DNA of 64,000 nt from Weissella tructae (GTDB taxonomy: Bacteria > Bacillota > Bacilli > Lactobacillales > Lactobacillaceae). Both the position numbers and the translations under genes were made by a program. Location: positions 62,001 to 126,000 of the forward strand of contig NZ_CP007588.1 in the NCBI RefSeq assembly GCF_000732905.1, read 5' to 3'. Below, piece by piece: positions 16,587 to 27,825 of the stretch (its first letter is position 1; every line of letters begins with the position of its first letter). The notes under the pieces are model-generated. The model saw nothing but the letters and a program-made list of their open reading frames with translations, had not been told where the DNA came from and ran no database searches.

Positions 16587-16615
16587 TTGCTCAAATGTGT
16601 GAGATATTGTATTAT
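16587..16615 (+). promoter_or_regulatory. rpoE promoter
   Basis: TTGCTC (16587-16592), an exact 17-bp spacer and TATTAT (16610-16615). Confidence 0.65.
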
Positions 16616-16652
16616 TAGACATTGAGTAAAACTGCGAAAGGACGTGCTTGAT

Positions 16653-17234
16653 TTGGCGATTACACAATTTGAAGGTCAAAATAAGTCAGAATTATCAATG
16701 ATTGAAGTGGCGCGGGCAATTTTGTCTGACCGTCACGAAACAATGGCGTTTTCTGATTTGTTAAATGAAGTTCAATCATTTACGGGAAAGACGGATGATG
16801 AAATCCGCGCCCGTTTGGCACAATTCTATACTGATTTAAATATTGACGGGTCATTTATCTCATTGGGAGATAATGTTTGGGGGCTACGTTCATGGTATCC
16901 TATCGATTCTATTGACGAAGCTGTCCACTTGGACCTTGAAGAAGAAGAAGCAACAGCAAAGCCTAAGAAGAAGCGTAAGAAGATTAACGCCTTCTTGGCC
17001 GACGTTGCGGATGATGACGATGTGATCGACTACAATGATGACGATCCTGAAGATGATGACTTTGGTGCGGTTGAAACGTCAAAGAATGAAGATGAAGACG
17101 CTGAAGCAGCGGATGATGATTCAGATGACGATTCAGACGACGACTTTGATGAAGTTGCGGGTGGTATCGGTGAAGAAATTGGTGGAATTGCACCAGTTGA
17201 TGACGATTACGGCTCAGGTGACATCGAAAAGTAA
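16653..17234 (+). CDS. rpoE: RNA polymerase delta subunit
   Basis: 193 residues from a TTG start. Delta is a Gram-positive-specific subunit that speeds polymerase recycling and sharpens promoter choice. Residues about 12-95 form the folded HARE-HTH domain ([13 protein letters not shown]). A basic KKKRKK patch follows near 108-114. The rest is an unstructured Asp/Glu tail ([14 protein letters not shown]), as expected. AAAGGA lies 10 bases before the TTG; the in-frame GTG at 16644 is too close to it. It precedes pyrG, the usual order in Bacilli. Confidence 0.93.
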   Translation: MAITQFEGQNKSELSMIEVARAILSDRHETMAFSDLLNEVQSFTGKTDDEIRARLAQFYTDLNIDGSFISLGDNVWGLRSWYPIDSIDEAVHLDLEEEEATAKPKKKRKKINAFLADVADDDDVIDYNDDDPEDDDFGAVETSKNEDEDAEAADDDSDDDSDDDFDEVAGGIGEEIGGIAPVDDDYGSGDIEK

Positions 17235-17254
17235 AGTTATGAAGAATTTCTATG

Positions 17255-17283
17255 TTGACAAAACAGAACTTTATCTGTATTAT
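17255..17283 (+). promoter_or_regulatory. pyrG promoter
   Basis: Consensus TTGACA (17255-17260), a 17-bp spacer and TATTAT (17278-17283). The start point is probably the G run GGGCTC at 17292. Confidence 0.8.
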
Positions 17284-17291
17284 TAAGTTCC

Positions 17292-19012
<1,721 letters not shown>

Positions 19013-19021
19013 TTCACATGA

Positions 19022-19052
19022 AAGTTGGTAGAGAAATCTACCAACTTTTTTT
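19022..19052 (+). terminator. Terminator after pyrG
   Basis: An AAGTTGGTAGA/TCTACCAACTT stem with a GAAA loop is followed by T. Confidence 0.92.
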
Positions 19053-19285
19053 GTGTATTTATTAAGTATTCAATTTTCTCTTAAATTTTAGGTGAAAATA
19101 AGGTACACTAGTAGAAGTGCCTAGTGAAAATTAATTCATTTATTAATGATAATGTCTGAGATTGTGACATTTAGATAATGAATGCCTTTTCGTCTTATAT
19201 CTAGAGTGCACAGAATTATAGAACAAATAAAAATGAAAGCCTAATCGGCGCGGGCGTAATGTCTGCATTTAAGAGGATACACACA

Positions 19286-20548
19286 ATGAAGAAGCTAGTT
19301 ATTCGTGGGGGCCGCCCTTTGAGCGGTGAAGTCACAATTGGTGGAGCGAAAAACTCAACAGTTGCCTTGATCCCAGCGGCAATTTTGTCAGAAGATCCAG
19401 TTCGTTTTGATAACGTGCCTGATATCTTGGATGTTTACAACCTACAAGTTATTTTGGAATCAATGAACGTGAAGTCTGACTTTACGGATGGTGTCTTGAC
19501 GATTGATCCAACACAAATCGTTGAAGCTGAATTGCCATCAACAGCAATCAAGAGTTTGCGTGCCTCATACTACTTCATGGGATCATTGTTGGGACGTTTT
19601 GGACGTGCGACAGTGACTTTCCCAGGTGGAGATAACATCGGACCTCGTCCAATTGATCAACACATTAAGGGATTTGAAGCCTTGGGTGCGACTGTTACTG
19701 AAGAAAATGACACAGTACATATCGTTGCTGAAAATGGTTTGAAGGGTGCACGTATCTTCTTGGACATGGTCTCAGTTGGTGCAACAATGAACATCATTTT
19801 GGCCGCTGTTCATGCCGAAGGAACAACAATTCTAGAAAACGCTGCTAAGGAACCAGAAATTATTGATTTGGCAATGTTCTTGAATAACATGGGTGCTGAT
19901 GTGCGTGGTGCGGGAACAGATGTTATCCGTATTGCAGGAGTTGAACATCTTGGTTCACAAGCAACACACACAATTATTCCTGACCGTATTGAAGCTGGGA
20001 CATACCTTTCAATTGCGGCTGCGCAAGGTGAAGGTGTCTTGGTTAAGAACGTGATTCCTGAACATATGGAAGCCTTCATTTCAAAGATGATTGAAATGGG
20101 AGTTGAACTTGATGTTCGTGATGACAGTATTTATGTGCCTGCTTCAAAGGACTTGAAGCCAATCACAGTGAAGACTGCACCATACCCAAGTTTCGCGACT
20201 GACTTGCAACAACCAATCACACCATTGTTGAGCCGTGCACAAGGTGAAAGTAAGATTGTTGAAACAATCTACCCAGCTCGTACACGTCACGTGCCTGAAC
20301 TAAATAGTTTGGGGATGGTTATCGAATCAAATGAATCAGGATTGATTACAATTGGTCACACTGACAAGATGGAAGGAGCTGTTGTTAAGGCTGCTGAAAT
20401 TCGCGCCGGAGCAGCTTTGGTGATCGCTGGATTGATGTCTGATGGTGAAACAATCGTTGAAGATGCAGAACACGTTTTGCGTGGATATGACCACATCATC
20501 ACTAAGTTGACTAACTTGAATGCAGATATTGAAATAGTAGAAGACTAA
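19286..20548 (+). CDS. murA: UDP-N-acetylglucosamine 1-carboxyvinyltransferase (Cys-to-Asp variant)
   Basis: 420 residues. First committed step of peptidoglycan synthesis: transfer of enolpyruvate from PEP to UDP-GlcNAc, linking it to glmU in this window. The fold's inside-out repeats and GGAKNS start are present. The active-site loop reads [10 protein letters not shown], so residue 116 is Asp (codon GAT, 19631-19633) where most MurA proteins have the Cys attacked by fosfomycin. AAGAGGA precedes the ATG; the in-frame ATG at 19259 adds nine non-homologous residues. A possible TACACT -10 at 19104 would give a leader of about 170 nt. Confidence 0.95.
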   Translation: MKKLVIRGGRPLSGEVTIGGAKNSTVALIPAAILSEDPVRFDNVPDILDVYNLQVILESMNVKSDFTDGVLTIDPTQIVEAELPSTAIKSLRASYYFMGSLLGRFGRATVTFPGGDNIGPRPIDQHIKGFEALGATVTEENDTVHIVAENGLKGARIFLDMVSVGATMNIILAAVHAEGTTILENAAKEPEIIDLAMFLNNMGADVRGAGTDVIRIAGVEHLGSQATHTIIPDRIEAGTYLSIAAAQGEGVLVKNVIPEHMEAFISKMIEMGVELDVRDDSIYVPASKDLKPITVKTAPYPSFATDLQQPITPLLSRAQGESKIVETIYPARTRHVPELNSLGMVIESNESGLITIGHTDKMEGAVVKAAEIRAGAALVIAGLMSDGETIVEDAEHVLRGYDHIITKLTNLNADIEIVED

Positions 20549-20562
20549 TTTAAATATGTGGT

Positions 20563-20598
20563 AAAAATCTCAAATCATAGGGTTTGAGATTTTTATTT
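20563..20598 (+). terminator. Terminator after murA
   Basis: An AAAAATCTCAAA/TTTGAGATTTTT stem with a T-rich tail. Confidence 0.85.
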
Positions 20599-20618
20599 TG
20601 CTTTGTTTATATTAGCCC

Positions 20619-20647
20619 TTGCAAAATGATGGATATAACGATAGACT
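20619..20647 (+). promoter_or_regulatory. cshA promoter
   Basis: TTGCAA (20619-20624), a 17-bp spacer and TAGACT (20642-20647). Predicts a 5' leader of about 117 nt. Confidence 0.55.
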
Positions 20648-20689
20648 AGACAAGTTACAAAAAAATCGTAAAACAACTAAGCGCATCAC

Positions 20690-20755
20690 GGGCACCGGAT
20701 TGTGCCTAGCTTGGATTGTTTAAAAACAATGTAGGACAATACACCCGGTATTGTC
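20690..20755 (+). promoter_or_regulatory. Structured 5' leader of cshA
   Basis: Three hairpins in a row: GGCAC/GTGCC (20691-20706), ATTGTT/AACAAT (20715-20730) and GACAATAC/GTATTGTC (20735-20755). The last ends 3 bases before the GGAGG ribosome site. Long structured leaders are common on cold-shock and helicase genes; a role in control is inferred. Confidence 0.45.
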
Positions 20756-20770
20756 ATCGGAGGAAAAATT

Positions 20771-22357
20771 TTGAAGTTTTCAGAGTTGGGTCTAACAAAA
20801 GACCTATTAACAGCCATTGAAAAGCATGGTTATGAAGAAGCAACACCTATCCAAGAAAAGACAATTCCATTGACTTTGGATGGAAAAGACGTCATTGGTC
20901 AAGCCCAAACAGGTACTGGTAAGACAGCTGCCTTTGGTCTACCAATCTTGGAAATGATTGACACGACAGATACTAAGCCTCAAGCCTTGGTTGTCTCACC
21001 AACACGTGAATTGGCAATCCAAACACAAGACGAATTGTTCAAGCTAGGACGTGAAAAGCGCGTTCGTGTACAAGCTGTCTTTGGTGGAGCTGACATCCGT
21101 CGCCAAATCAACGGTTTGCAACATGGTGCACACATCGTTGTGGGAACACCAGGTCGTTTGATCGACCACATTCGTCGTGGAACAATTGATTTGTCACAAG
21201 TTAAGACATTGATCTTGGACGAAGCTGACGAAATGTTGAACATGGGATTCTTGGATGATATCGAAGCAATCTTGAAGGCAGTGCCAGACCAACGTCAAAC
21301 ATTGCTATTCTCAGCAACTATGCCACCAGCTATCAAGCGTATTGGTGTGCAATTCATGAAGGATCCTATTCACGTCCAAATCGAAGCGAAGGAATTGACA
21401 ACTGACTTGGTTGAACAATTCTACGTACGCGTTAAGGAAAGTGAAAAGTTTGATGCTTTGACTCGTATTTTGGACGTGCAACAACCTAAGTTGGCTATCA
21501 TGTTCGGACGTACAAAGCGTCGTGTTGACGAATTGACTCGTGGTTTGGAACTACGTGGTTACAAGGCCGCTGGAATCCACGGTGACTTGACTCAACAAAA
21601 GCGTTCTCAAGTTTTGAAGCAATTCAAGAACCACGAACTACGTATTTTGGTTGCGACTGACGTTGCTGCCCGTGGTTTGGACGTTTCAGGTGTGGACTAC
21701 GTCTACAACTTCGATATTCCACAAGACCCAGAATCATACGTTCACCGTATTGGACGTACTGGTCGTGCCGGAGCCGAAGGAACTTCTGTAACTTTCGTTA
21801 CAAGTGCCGAAATGGACTACTTGAAGGACATTGAAAAGTTGACTAAGAAGCGCATGACGCCTTTGAAGCCAGCTACTTATGAAGAAGCTGTATCTGGACG
21901 TCTAGGTGCTGCAACTGATCGTGTTGAAAAGTTGGTTAAGCGTGCAAACGTAAGCTTGGCTGAAGAAGAAATCAACAACTTGGTTGAAAAGTACGACGCA
22001 CAAACATTGGCTGCTGCCCTATTGGGTGCCGTAGCTGATATTTCAGATATGGAAACACCAGTTACACTATCACACGAACGTCCATTGCCACGTAAGCGTG
22101 GTGGACAAGGTGGTGGTCGTGGTGGATACCGTGGCGGAAACCGTAATGGTGGACGCGGTGGTGACCGTGGTGGAAACCGTCGTGAAGGTGGTCGTGGTGG
22201 ATACCGTGGTGGAAACCGCAACGGTGGACGCGATGGTGGCCGTGACGGTGGATCACGTCGCGAAGGTGGAAACCGTAATGGTGGATCATCACGTCGTGAA
22301 GGTGGAAACGGTGGACAACGTCGTTCACGCGATTTCGTAATCCGTAACAACGATTAA
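20771..22357 (+). CDS. cshA: DEAD-box RNA helicase CshA
   Basis: 528 residues from a TTG start with GGAGG 7 bases before it. Cytoplasmic ATP-dependent RNA helicase involved in mRNA decay, ribosome assembly and cold adaptation. Motifs in order: Q motif TPIQEKT, Walker A AQTGTGKT, PTRELA, DEAD at 150-153, SAT, and HRIGRTGRAG. The C-terminal tail from about 440 is a basic RGG-like repeat (GGYRGGNRNGG units) followed by RREGG repeats, probably an RNA-binding or condensate-forming tail. The tail DNA is itself repetitive. Confidence 0.95.
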   Translation: MKFSELGLTKDLLTAIEKHGYEEATPIQEKTIPLTLDGKDVIGQAQTGTGKTAAFGLPILEMIDTTDTKPQALVVSPTRELAIQTQDELFKLGREKRVRVQAVFGGADIRRQINGLQHGAHIVVGTPGRLIDHIRRGTIDLSQVKTLILDEADEMLNMGFLDDIEAILKAVPDQRQTLLFSATMPPAIKRIGVQFMKDPIHVQIEAKELTTDLVEQFYVRVKESEKFDALTRILDVQQPKLAIMFGRTKRRVDELTRGLELRGYKAAGIHGDLTQQKRSQVLKQFKNHELRILVATDVAARGLDVSGVDYVYNFDIPQDPESYVHRIGRTGRAGAEGTSVTFVTSAEMDYLKDIEKLTKKRMTPLKPATYEEAVSGRLGAATDRVEKLVKRANVSLAEEEINNLVEKYDAQTLAAALLGAVADISDMETPVTLSHERPLPRKRGGQGGGRGGYRGGNRNGGRGGDRGGNRREGGRGGYRGGNRNGGRDGGRDGGSRREGGNRNGGSSRREGGNGGQRRSRDFVIRNND

Positions 22358-22368
22358 TATCAAATGAA

Positions 22369-22399
22369 AACCTCAAGTGTATACCACTTGGGGTTTTTT
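22369..22399 (+). terminator. Terminator after cshA
   Basis: AACCTCAAGTG/CACTTGGGGTT (11 bp) is followed by six T. Confidence 0.88.
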
Positions 22400-22473
22400 G
22401 TTTGTGAAAATCACGCTAAATAGTGCCACAGATAAAGGCCTGTATAGTATAATCAAGATAGAGGAATATTGTC

Positions 22474-22845
22474 ATGATTTTAGGCCATGGAGTAGATGTA
22501 CAATCGATTACAGCTGTTGCAAAAGTGGTGGAACGCCAAGCGCGCTTCCCGGCCACTATTTTGACTACGGCTGAAATGGCACTCTATGATCGAAAACGTG
22601 GCAAGCATCAAAATGAATTTTTGACAGGTCGTTTTTCGGCTAAAGAAGCGTTTAGTAAGGCTATCGGCACGGGTATGAGTCAAGGATTAGGTTGGCATGA
22701 CTTGGAGATTGTTACTGGCGAGTCAGGTGAACCGGTGTTTGTTAAATATCCGAATCAAGAAGAGATTCGCGTTCATGTGTCTATTTCGCATAGCGCTGAC
22801 ACGGTCTTTACCTCAGTGATTTTGGAGCGAGAAGATGAAAGATAA
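22474..22845 (+). CDS. acpS: Holo-[acyl-carrier-protein] synthase
   Basis: 123 residues. It transfers 4'-phosphopantetheine from CoA to ACP, activating fatty acid synthesis. The family signature GHGVDVQ at the N-terminus and FSAKEAFSKAIGTG in the middle carry the metal-binding Asp and Glu. It overlaps alr by 11 bases, the conserved acpS-alr pairing in Bacilli. Confidence 0.95.
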   Translation: MILGHGVDVQSITAVAKVVERQARFPATILTTAEMALYDRKRGKHQNEFLTGRFSAKEAFSKAIGTGMSQGLGWHDLEIVTGESGEPVFVKYPNQEEIRVHVSISHSADTVFTSVILEREDER

Positions 22846-23971
22846 TGAAATGATGGGTGCGCCAATTGCGGTACATCGCCCGGCTTGGTTAGAAATATCT
22901 GAGTCAGCATTAATACATAACGTGAAATATGTTCGACAATTGACAGATGCGAAGCGATTTTGTGCGGTTGTGAAGGCTAATGCTTACGGGCATGGTTTAG
23001 CGCAAGTTGTACCAGCAGTATTGAAAGCTGGAGCGGATTGTTTAGCAGTTGCGACAATGGATGAGGGTATTTGGTTACGTCAATTTGGCGTAAGTGTTCC
23101 TGTGTTTATTTTAGGAATTACAGATGCGAAGCATGCACGTTTACTGTCAGAATATAATCTAATTCCAGCGGTAGCTACTAATGCGTGGTTACTTGAAGCT
23201 AATGAACAATTGCATATGGATGATGAGCTTCAAATTGCCCTTGTTGTTGACACGGGTATGGGACGTATCGGATTTACCGATAATGAACAATTATTGCAGG
23301 CTGCGGAATGGGTCAACGCCTCTGATAAAATGCGTATTCAATCTATTTGGACGCATTTTGCCACAGCGGATGAGACGAGCGATTCATATTTCCAGAAGCA
23401 ATTAACTACGTGGCATGAACGTGTTGATGGGCTACCTTTATCAGACGATGTTTGGCGTCATTTGGCAAATTCAGCGACATCATTGTGGCATGAACAACCA
23501 AGTGATGACATGATTCGTGTTGGTGCGGCTATGTACGGATTTGATGCCTCGCAAGGAGCGCTTCCAAATCGTGATTTACAACCAGTGATGAGTTTGAAGG
23601 CGGAGCTTGTACATATTAAACATGTTCCGGCGGGTACTTCAATTTCATATGGAGCCACGTATACAACGGAAACTGATGAATGGATTGCTACGGTGCCAAT
23701 TGGCTATGCGGATGGGTATCGTCGTGCTTTACAGGGAACATATGTATTATTGCCGGACGGACGTAAAGCGCCTGTTGTAGGGCGTGTTGCGATGGATCAA
23801 ATGATGATTCGTTTGCCTGAAGAACTACCATTAGGGACGGTAGTCACGTTATTGGGGTCAGTCGACAATGAAGTAATTAGCTTGGAAGATTTAGCGGATG
23901 AATTAAATACAATTCCGTATGAAATTGCGACAAGTATGGCACAACGCCTACCACGTCGAGTTATTGAGTAG
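22835..23971 (+). CDS. alr: Alanine racemase
   Basis: 378 residues. PLP enzyme that makes D-alanine for peptidoglycan and teichoic acids. The PLP lysine is K47 in VVKANAYGHG, and the second catalytic region lies at SYGATYT near 270. The start overlaps the end of acpS, so translation is probably coupled. The mazF-like gene follows 27 bases later. Confidence 0.96.
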   Translation: MKDNEMMGAPIAVHRPAWLEISESALIHNVKYVRQLTDAKRFCAVVKANAYGHGLAQVVPAVLKAGADCLAVATMDEGIWLRQFGVSVPVFILGITDAKHARLLSEYNLIPAVATNAWLLEANEQLHMDDELQIALVVDTGMGRIGFTDNEQLLQAAEWVNASDKMRIQSIWTHFATADETSDSYFQKQLTTWHERVDGLPLSDDVWRHLANSATSLWHEQPSDDMIRVGAAMYGFDASQGALPNRDLQPVMSLKAELVHIKHVPAGTSISYGATYTTETDEWIATVPIGYADGYRRALQGTYVLLPDGRKAPVVGRVAMDQMMIRLPEELPLGTVVTLLGSVDNEVISLEDLADELNTIPYEIATSMAQRLPRRVIE

Positions 23972-23998
23972 AATGAATTATTTAGGAGTAGTGATGGG

Positions 23999-24358
23999 AT
24001 GGGTAAAGAAGTAGAAGTAAAAAGAGGCGATGTCTTCTTCATTAATTTAGACCCGGTTGTAGGATCGGAACAAGGTGGACAACGTCCAGCTGTGATTATT
24101 CAAAACAATGTGGGGAATCGTTATTCACCAACGGTGATTGTTGCGCCAATTACGGCACGAATTTCTAAGCCGAAAATGCCAACACATGTGGCATTGCCAG
24201 CTGAGACAAAGCTAACCGGAGTGAATCGTAATTCTGTTATTTTGTGTGAACAAATTAGAACGATTGATAAGCAACGTCTGCAAGATAAAATCGGTATGTT
24301 ACCGGGGAAAATTGTGACGGAACTGAACAAGGCTATCGCAGTTAGTGTGAATGTATAA
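23999..24358 (+). CDS. mazF: MazF/PemK-family endoribonuclease toxin
   Basis: 119 residues. Typical MazF start VKRGDVFFINLDPVVGSEQGG, with RPAVIIQN and the TKLTGVNRNSVILCEQIRTID core; the fold cleaves single-stranded mRNA at short motifs. AGGAG is 10 bases before the ATG. In Bacillus the antitoxin gene sits between alr and the toxin. Here the 27-base gap leaves no room and none follows, so the antitoxin is missing or elsewhere. A terminator at 24367 closes the operon. Confidence 0.92.
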   Translation: MGKEVEVKRGDVFFINLDPVVGSEQGGQRPAVIIQNNVGNRYSPTVIVAPITARISKPKMPTHVALPAETKLTGVNRNSVILCEQIRTIDKQRLQDKIGMLPGKIVTELNKAIAVSVNV

Positions 24359-24366
24359 AACAATAA

Positions 24367-24395
24367 AAGGTATTGGGGAACCGATACCTTTTTTG
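24367..24395 (+). terminator. Terminator after mazF
   Basis: AAGGTATTGG/CCGATACCTT with a GGAA loop and T tract. Confidence 0.9.
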
Positions 24396-24418
24396 CATAC
24401 TTTGAAAAGGAGTCGACG

Positions 24419-26713
24419 ATGGAAGAGCAAGAATGGCAGTTGGAACGTCAGCGTTTAGTAGTTGTGAATGAAGAATTGGCCACACAATTGGTTGATAGTG
24501 AGTTGGAATATGAGAAAGCTCATGCAGAAACTAGTGCCGTTGAACGAAATTATGGTGCGAATACGTCTATTAATACTCTTGAAGAAGACGATTCCATGGA
24601 AACCAACGCTGAAATTCAGCAACAACGTAATATTGTGGCACGTGTTACTGAAACCGAAAACATTATGCAGAAAAAGCTGCAAACATTGAAAACTTTGACG
24701 GGAAGTCCTTATTTTGGTCGCGTTAACTTAGTGGAAGATGGTTATAAAGAAAAATTATATATTGGTTTAGCGTCTTTGCAGGGAGAAGACGGTGACTTTT
24801 TGATTAATGATTGGCGCGCGCCGATTAGTGGAGTCTATTATAACGGGGTCTTGGGGAAAGTTACATATCCAACACCCGTAGGGGAACAAGAAGCGTTTTT
24901 GGAAAAGAAGCGTCAATTCACCATCGAAGACGGTGAAATTGTGAATATGTTTGATACGGATGTGACCATTGGTGACGAAATGCTGCAATATACATTGGGG
25001 CAACAAAACGATGACACAATGCATAATATTGTGGCGACGATTCAACAAGAACAAAATCGTATTATTCGAGATACGGAAAGTGATTTGTTAGTTGTTCAAG
25101 GAGTTGCTGGGTCGGGGAAGACGTCAGCGATTTTGCAACGAATTGCATTTTTACTTTTCCATGCACGTGAAGAATTAAACTCTGATCAAATTGTTCTCTT
25201 TTCACCGAATCGATTGTTTTCAAGTTATATTGCGGATGTTTTACCCTCATTGGGTGAACGAAATATGCGTCAGGTAACGCTACATGAATTTTTGAGCGCT
25301 CGTCTACAAGGGTTGCAAGTACAGACTCTGTTTGAACGTTATGAACATGCTGATGAAGTCGTACAAACAGCTCGACAAGCGATGACAACAGCCATAGAAG
25401 CCCCTGAATTGTATGACTGTTTGGTGAATTATTTATCTCAGGTACGCCCGCAAGAAGTTCGTTTTGCGGATGTTTATTTTGATGATGAAATTTGGTTTAG
25501 CGCCGATGAATTTAAAGAGGTGTTTGCTTCGTTCCCGGCAGCGTATTCTTTCGTGGAACGCATGAAAATGACGCAAGAGGTCTTTTTGGAGCGCCTGACG
25601 GAACAATATACTGAGTTAATCCATGATGAATGGGTTGAGTTGGGATTGGATGCATTGAGTAATCAAGAGTATCAAGCCCTACGATTGAATCAAGATGGTG
25701 ATTTAATGGATGATGAGGATACTCATGCCATTCATGAAGAGGTTGCACAACGATATGTTGCTGAGCGCTTACGTAGTGTAGATGATGCAGTTTATAATTT
25801 TGCTTTTGTTGATGTATACGCGCAATACGCTGATTTTCTTGTGGCGCTTGGCGACATGCAATATGCAACTCTGAATGCGGATTGGTGGGCATTGAAGGCG
25901 GAACGCTATAGCCAACAATTAGAGCTGCATAAAATTGATTATGAAGATGCGATTCCGGTTTTGTATCTACGTGATTTAATGACTGGTGCTGGAACTAACC
26001 AATATATGCAGTATATCTTTGTGGACGAGATGCAAGATTATACACAATTGCAGATGTTGTATTTGAAACACGCCTTCCCGCGTGCGAAATTTACATTGTT
26101 AGGTGATGCAGAACAAGCGTTATTCCGTGCGGTAGAAACACCTAGTGAGCTCCTAGGAAAGTATAAAACAATCTTTGGTGATCAACGCGTAAGTTTCGTG
26201 CAATTAAATAAGTCGTATCGTTCAACGACTGAGATTATGGATTTTGCCAAAGCGTTGTTACCTGATGGGGATGAGATTGTTAGTTTTGAACGTCATGGTG
26301 CCAAACCTGAATTAAGTGTGTTATCTATGGATGATATTTCTGAAGAATTGGCCACTTTGATTGGCGATATTCAAACGAGGCAGCAAACTGTTGCGGTTGT
26401 GACTAAGACACAACAGGATGCGCATATTGTAGGTGAAGCGTTACGTCGTTTTGAGATTCAACATCAAGTTATTGAAAATGAAGATCGAACACGTGATGAA
26501 CATGTCTTGGTTTTGCCGATTTATTTGGCTAAAGGATTAGAGTTTGATGCAGTTGTTGGATACGATGTTTCAGCTGAAAATTATCCAGATGATGAATCAG
26601 TTGGTTTGTTGTATACTTTGGCCTCTCGAGCAATGCATGAATTGCATTTGATTTCTAAAGGACCTGCAACACCATTGCTTGAAACGGTTATGTCGTATAT
26701 AACTTTAAAGTGA
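24419..26713 (+). CDS. helD: HelD-type superfamily 1 helicase (RNA polymerase recycling)
   Basis: 764 residues. An N-terminal charged coiled coil (about 1-90) is followed by the HelD region YFGRVN...DWRAPISGVYY, Walker A GVAGSGKTS (228-236), a helical insertion, DEMQDYT (motif II), LNKSYRST and KGLEFDAVVGYD. HelD uses ATP to pry stalled RNA polymerase off DNA in Firmicutes. AAAAGGAG precedes the ATG. It may be called UvrD/Rep-like by general tools; the N-terminal arm supports HelD. Confidence 0.9.
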   Translation: MEEQEWQLERQRLVVVNEELATQLVDSELEYEKAHAETSAVERNYGANTSINTLEEDDSMETNAEIQQQRNIVARVTETENIMQKKLQTLKTLTGSPYFGRVNLVEDGYKEKLYIGLASLQGEDGDFLINDWRAPISGVYYNGVLGKVTYPTPVGEQEAFLEKKRQFTIEDGEIVNMFDTDVTIGDEMLQYTLGQQNDDTMHNIVATIQQEQNRIIRDTESDLLVVQGVAGSGKTSAILQRIAFLLFHAREELNSDQIVLFSPNRLFSSYIADVLPSLGERNMRQVTLHEFLSARLQGLQVQTLFERYEHADEVVQTARQAMTTAIEAPELYDCLVNYLSQVRPQEVRFADVYFDDEIWFSADEFKEVFASFPAAYSFVERMKMTQEVFLERLTEQYTELIHDEWVELGLDALSNQEYQALRLNQDGDLMDDEDTHAIHEEVAQRYVAERLRSVDDAVYNFAFVDVYAQYADFLVALGDMQYATLNADWWALKAERYSQQLELHKIDYEDAIPVLYLRDLMTGAGTNQYMQYIFVDEMQDYTQLQMLYLKHAFPRAKFTLLGDAEQALFRAVETPSELLGKYKTIFGDQRVSFVQLNKSYRSTTEIMDFAKALLPDGDEIVSFERHGAKPELSVLSMDDISEELATLIGDIQTRQQTVAVVTKTQQDAHIVGEALRRFEIQHQVIENEDRTRDEHVLVLPIYLAKGLEFDAVVGYDVSAENYPDDESVGLLYTLASRAMHELHLISKGPATPLLETVMSYITLK

Positions 26714-26721
26714 AATAGTCG

Positions 26722-26750
26722 TTGAGATTACGTGTGAAAACTCTTACAAT
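26722..26750 (+). promoter_or_regulatory. trpS promoter
   Basis: TTGAGA (26722-26727), a 17-bp spacer and TACAAT (26745-26750). The leader is only about 35 nt, so no T-box is present. Confidence 0.65.
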
Positions 26751-26792
26751 AAAAGAGACGAGTAACTCTACAGGCATGAAAAGGAAAATATC

Positions 26793-27809
26793 ATGACAAA
26801 TAAAAAAGTACTATTAACAGGTGATCGCCCAACTGGGCAATTGCACATTGGGCATTATGTTGGTTCATTAAAGAACCGTGTTGCGATGCAAAATTCAGGT
26901 GACTATACACCATTTATTATGATTGCGGATAAGCAAGCATTTACAGACAATGCTCGCGACCCAGAAAAGGTTCATAATTCAGTATTGCAAGTTGCGCTAG
27001 ACTACCTTGCTATTGGGATTGATCCAAGTAAGACAACTATCTTTATTCAAACTTCTGTCCCTGCGTTGTCAGAATTAACAGAATATTTCTTGAATTTGGT
27101 GACAGTTGCACGTTTGCAACGTAACCCAACTGTGAAGGCGGAAATTCAACAAAAAGGATTTGGTAGTTCAATTCCAGCTGGATTCTTTACATACCCAGTT
27201 TCTCAAGCAGCGGACATCGCCTTGTTTAAGGGTGAAGTTGTCCCGGTTGGGGATGACCAAGAACCGATGATTGAACAATCTCGTGAAATTATCCGTACAT
27301 TTAACAACTATTACGGAGATATTTTGGTTGAGCCAGAAGCAGTTTTCCCACCAAAGGGACACGGGCGTATTCCAGGGCTTGATGGGGATGCTAAGATGTC
27401 TAAGTCATTAGGAAATGCTATTTACTTAGCTGATGACGAAGAAACATTGTGGACTAAGGTTAAGTCAATGTACACTGACCCAACACACCTTCATGTGGAA
27501 GATCCAGGACACGTTGAAGGAAACATGGTATTCACATACTTGGATATCTTTGATCCTGATACTGAAAAGGTTGCGGAGTTGAAGGCTCAATACCAAGCTG
27601 GTGGTTTGGGTGATATGAAGATTAAGAAGTACTTGTTTGAAGTATTGAACAATGAATTGGGCCCAATTCGTGAACGCCGTGCAAAGTTAGCTGAAAATCC
27701 TGAAGCAGTTATGCAAATGTTAGCTGAAGGATCAGCTAAAGCGCGTGCTGCTGCTGAAGTAACCATGCAAGAAGTTCGTGATGCAATGGGAATTAACTAC
27801 TGGAACTAA
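26793..27809 (+). CDS. trpS: Tryptophanyl-tRNA synthetase
   Basis: 338 residues, class I aminoacyl-tRNA synthetase. It has the HIGH-type motif at GQLHIGHYVGS and KMSKS at 201-205. AAAGGAAA precedes the ATG. The Ppx/GppA gene follows after 16 bases and is likely co-transcribed. Confidence 0.97.
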   Translation: MTNKKVLLTGDRPTGQLHIGHYVGSLKNRVAMQNSGDYTPFIMIADKQAFTDNARDPEKVHNSVLQVALDYLAIGIDPSKTTIFIQTSVPALSELTEYFLNLVTVARLQRNPTVKAEIQQKGFGSSIPAGFFTYPVSQAADIALFKGEVVPVGDDQEPMIEQSREIIRTFNNYYGDILVEPEAVFPPKGHGRIPGLDGDAKMSKSLGNAIYLADDEETLWTKVKSMYTDPTHLHVEDPGHVEGNMVFTYLDIFDPDTEKVAELKAQYQAGGLGDMKIKKYLFEVLNNELGPIRERRAKLAENPEAVMQMLAEGSAKARAAAEVTMQEVRDAMGINYWN

Positions 27810-27825
27810 AGTAAGGATAAATGAC

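Noticed and set aside
16984-17286. Met- and Arg-rich frames in the acidic tail of rpoE
   Set aside because: Shadows of the Asp/Glu codon run in other frames.
21877-22376. Minus-strand Pro/Arg-rich and His-rich frames in the cshA tail
   Set aside because: Shadows of the Gly/Arg repeat in cshA with no independent signals.
26714-26792. T-box before trpS
   Set aside because: The leader is too short (about 35 nt) and lacks the T-box sequence and terminator.
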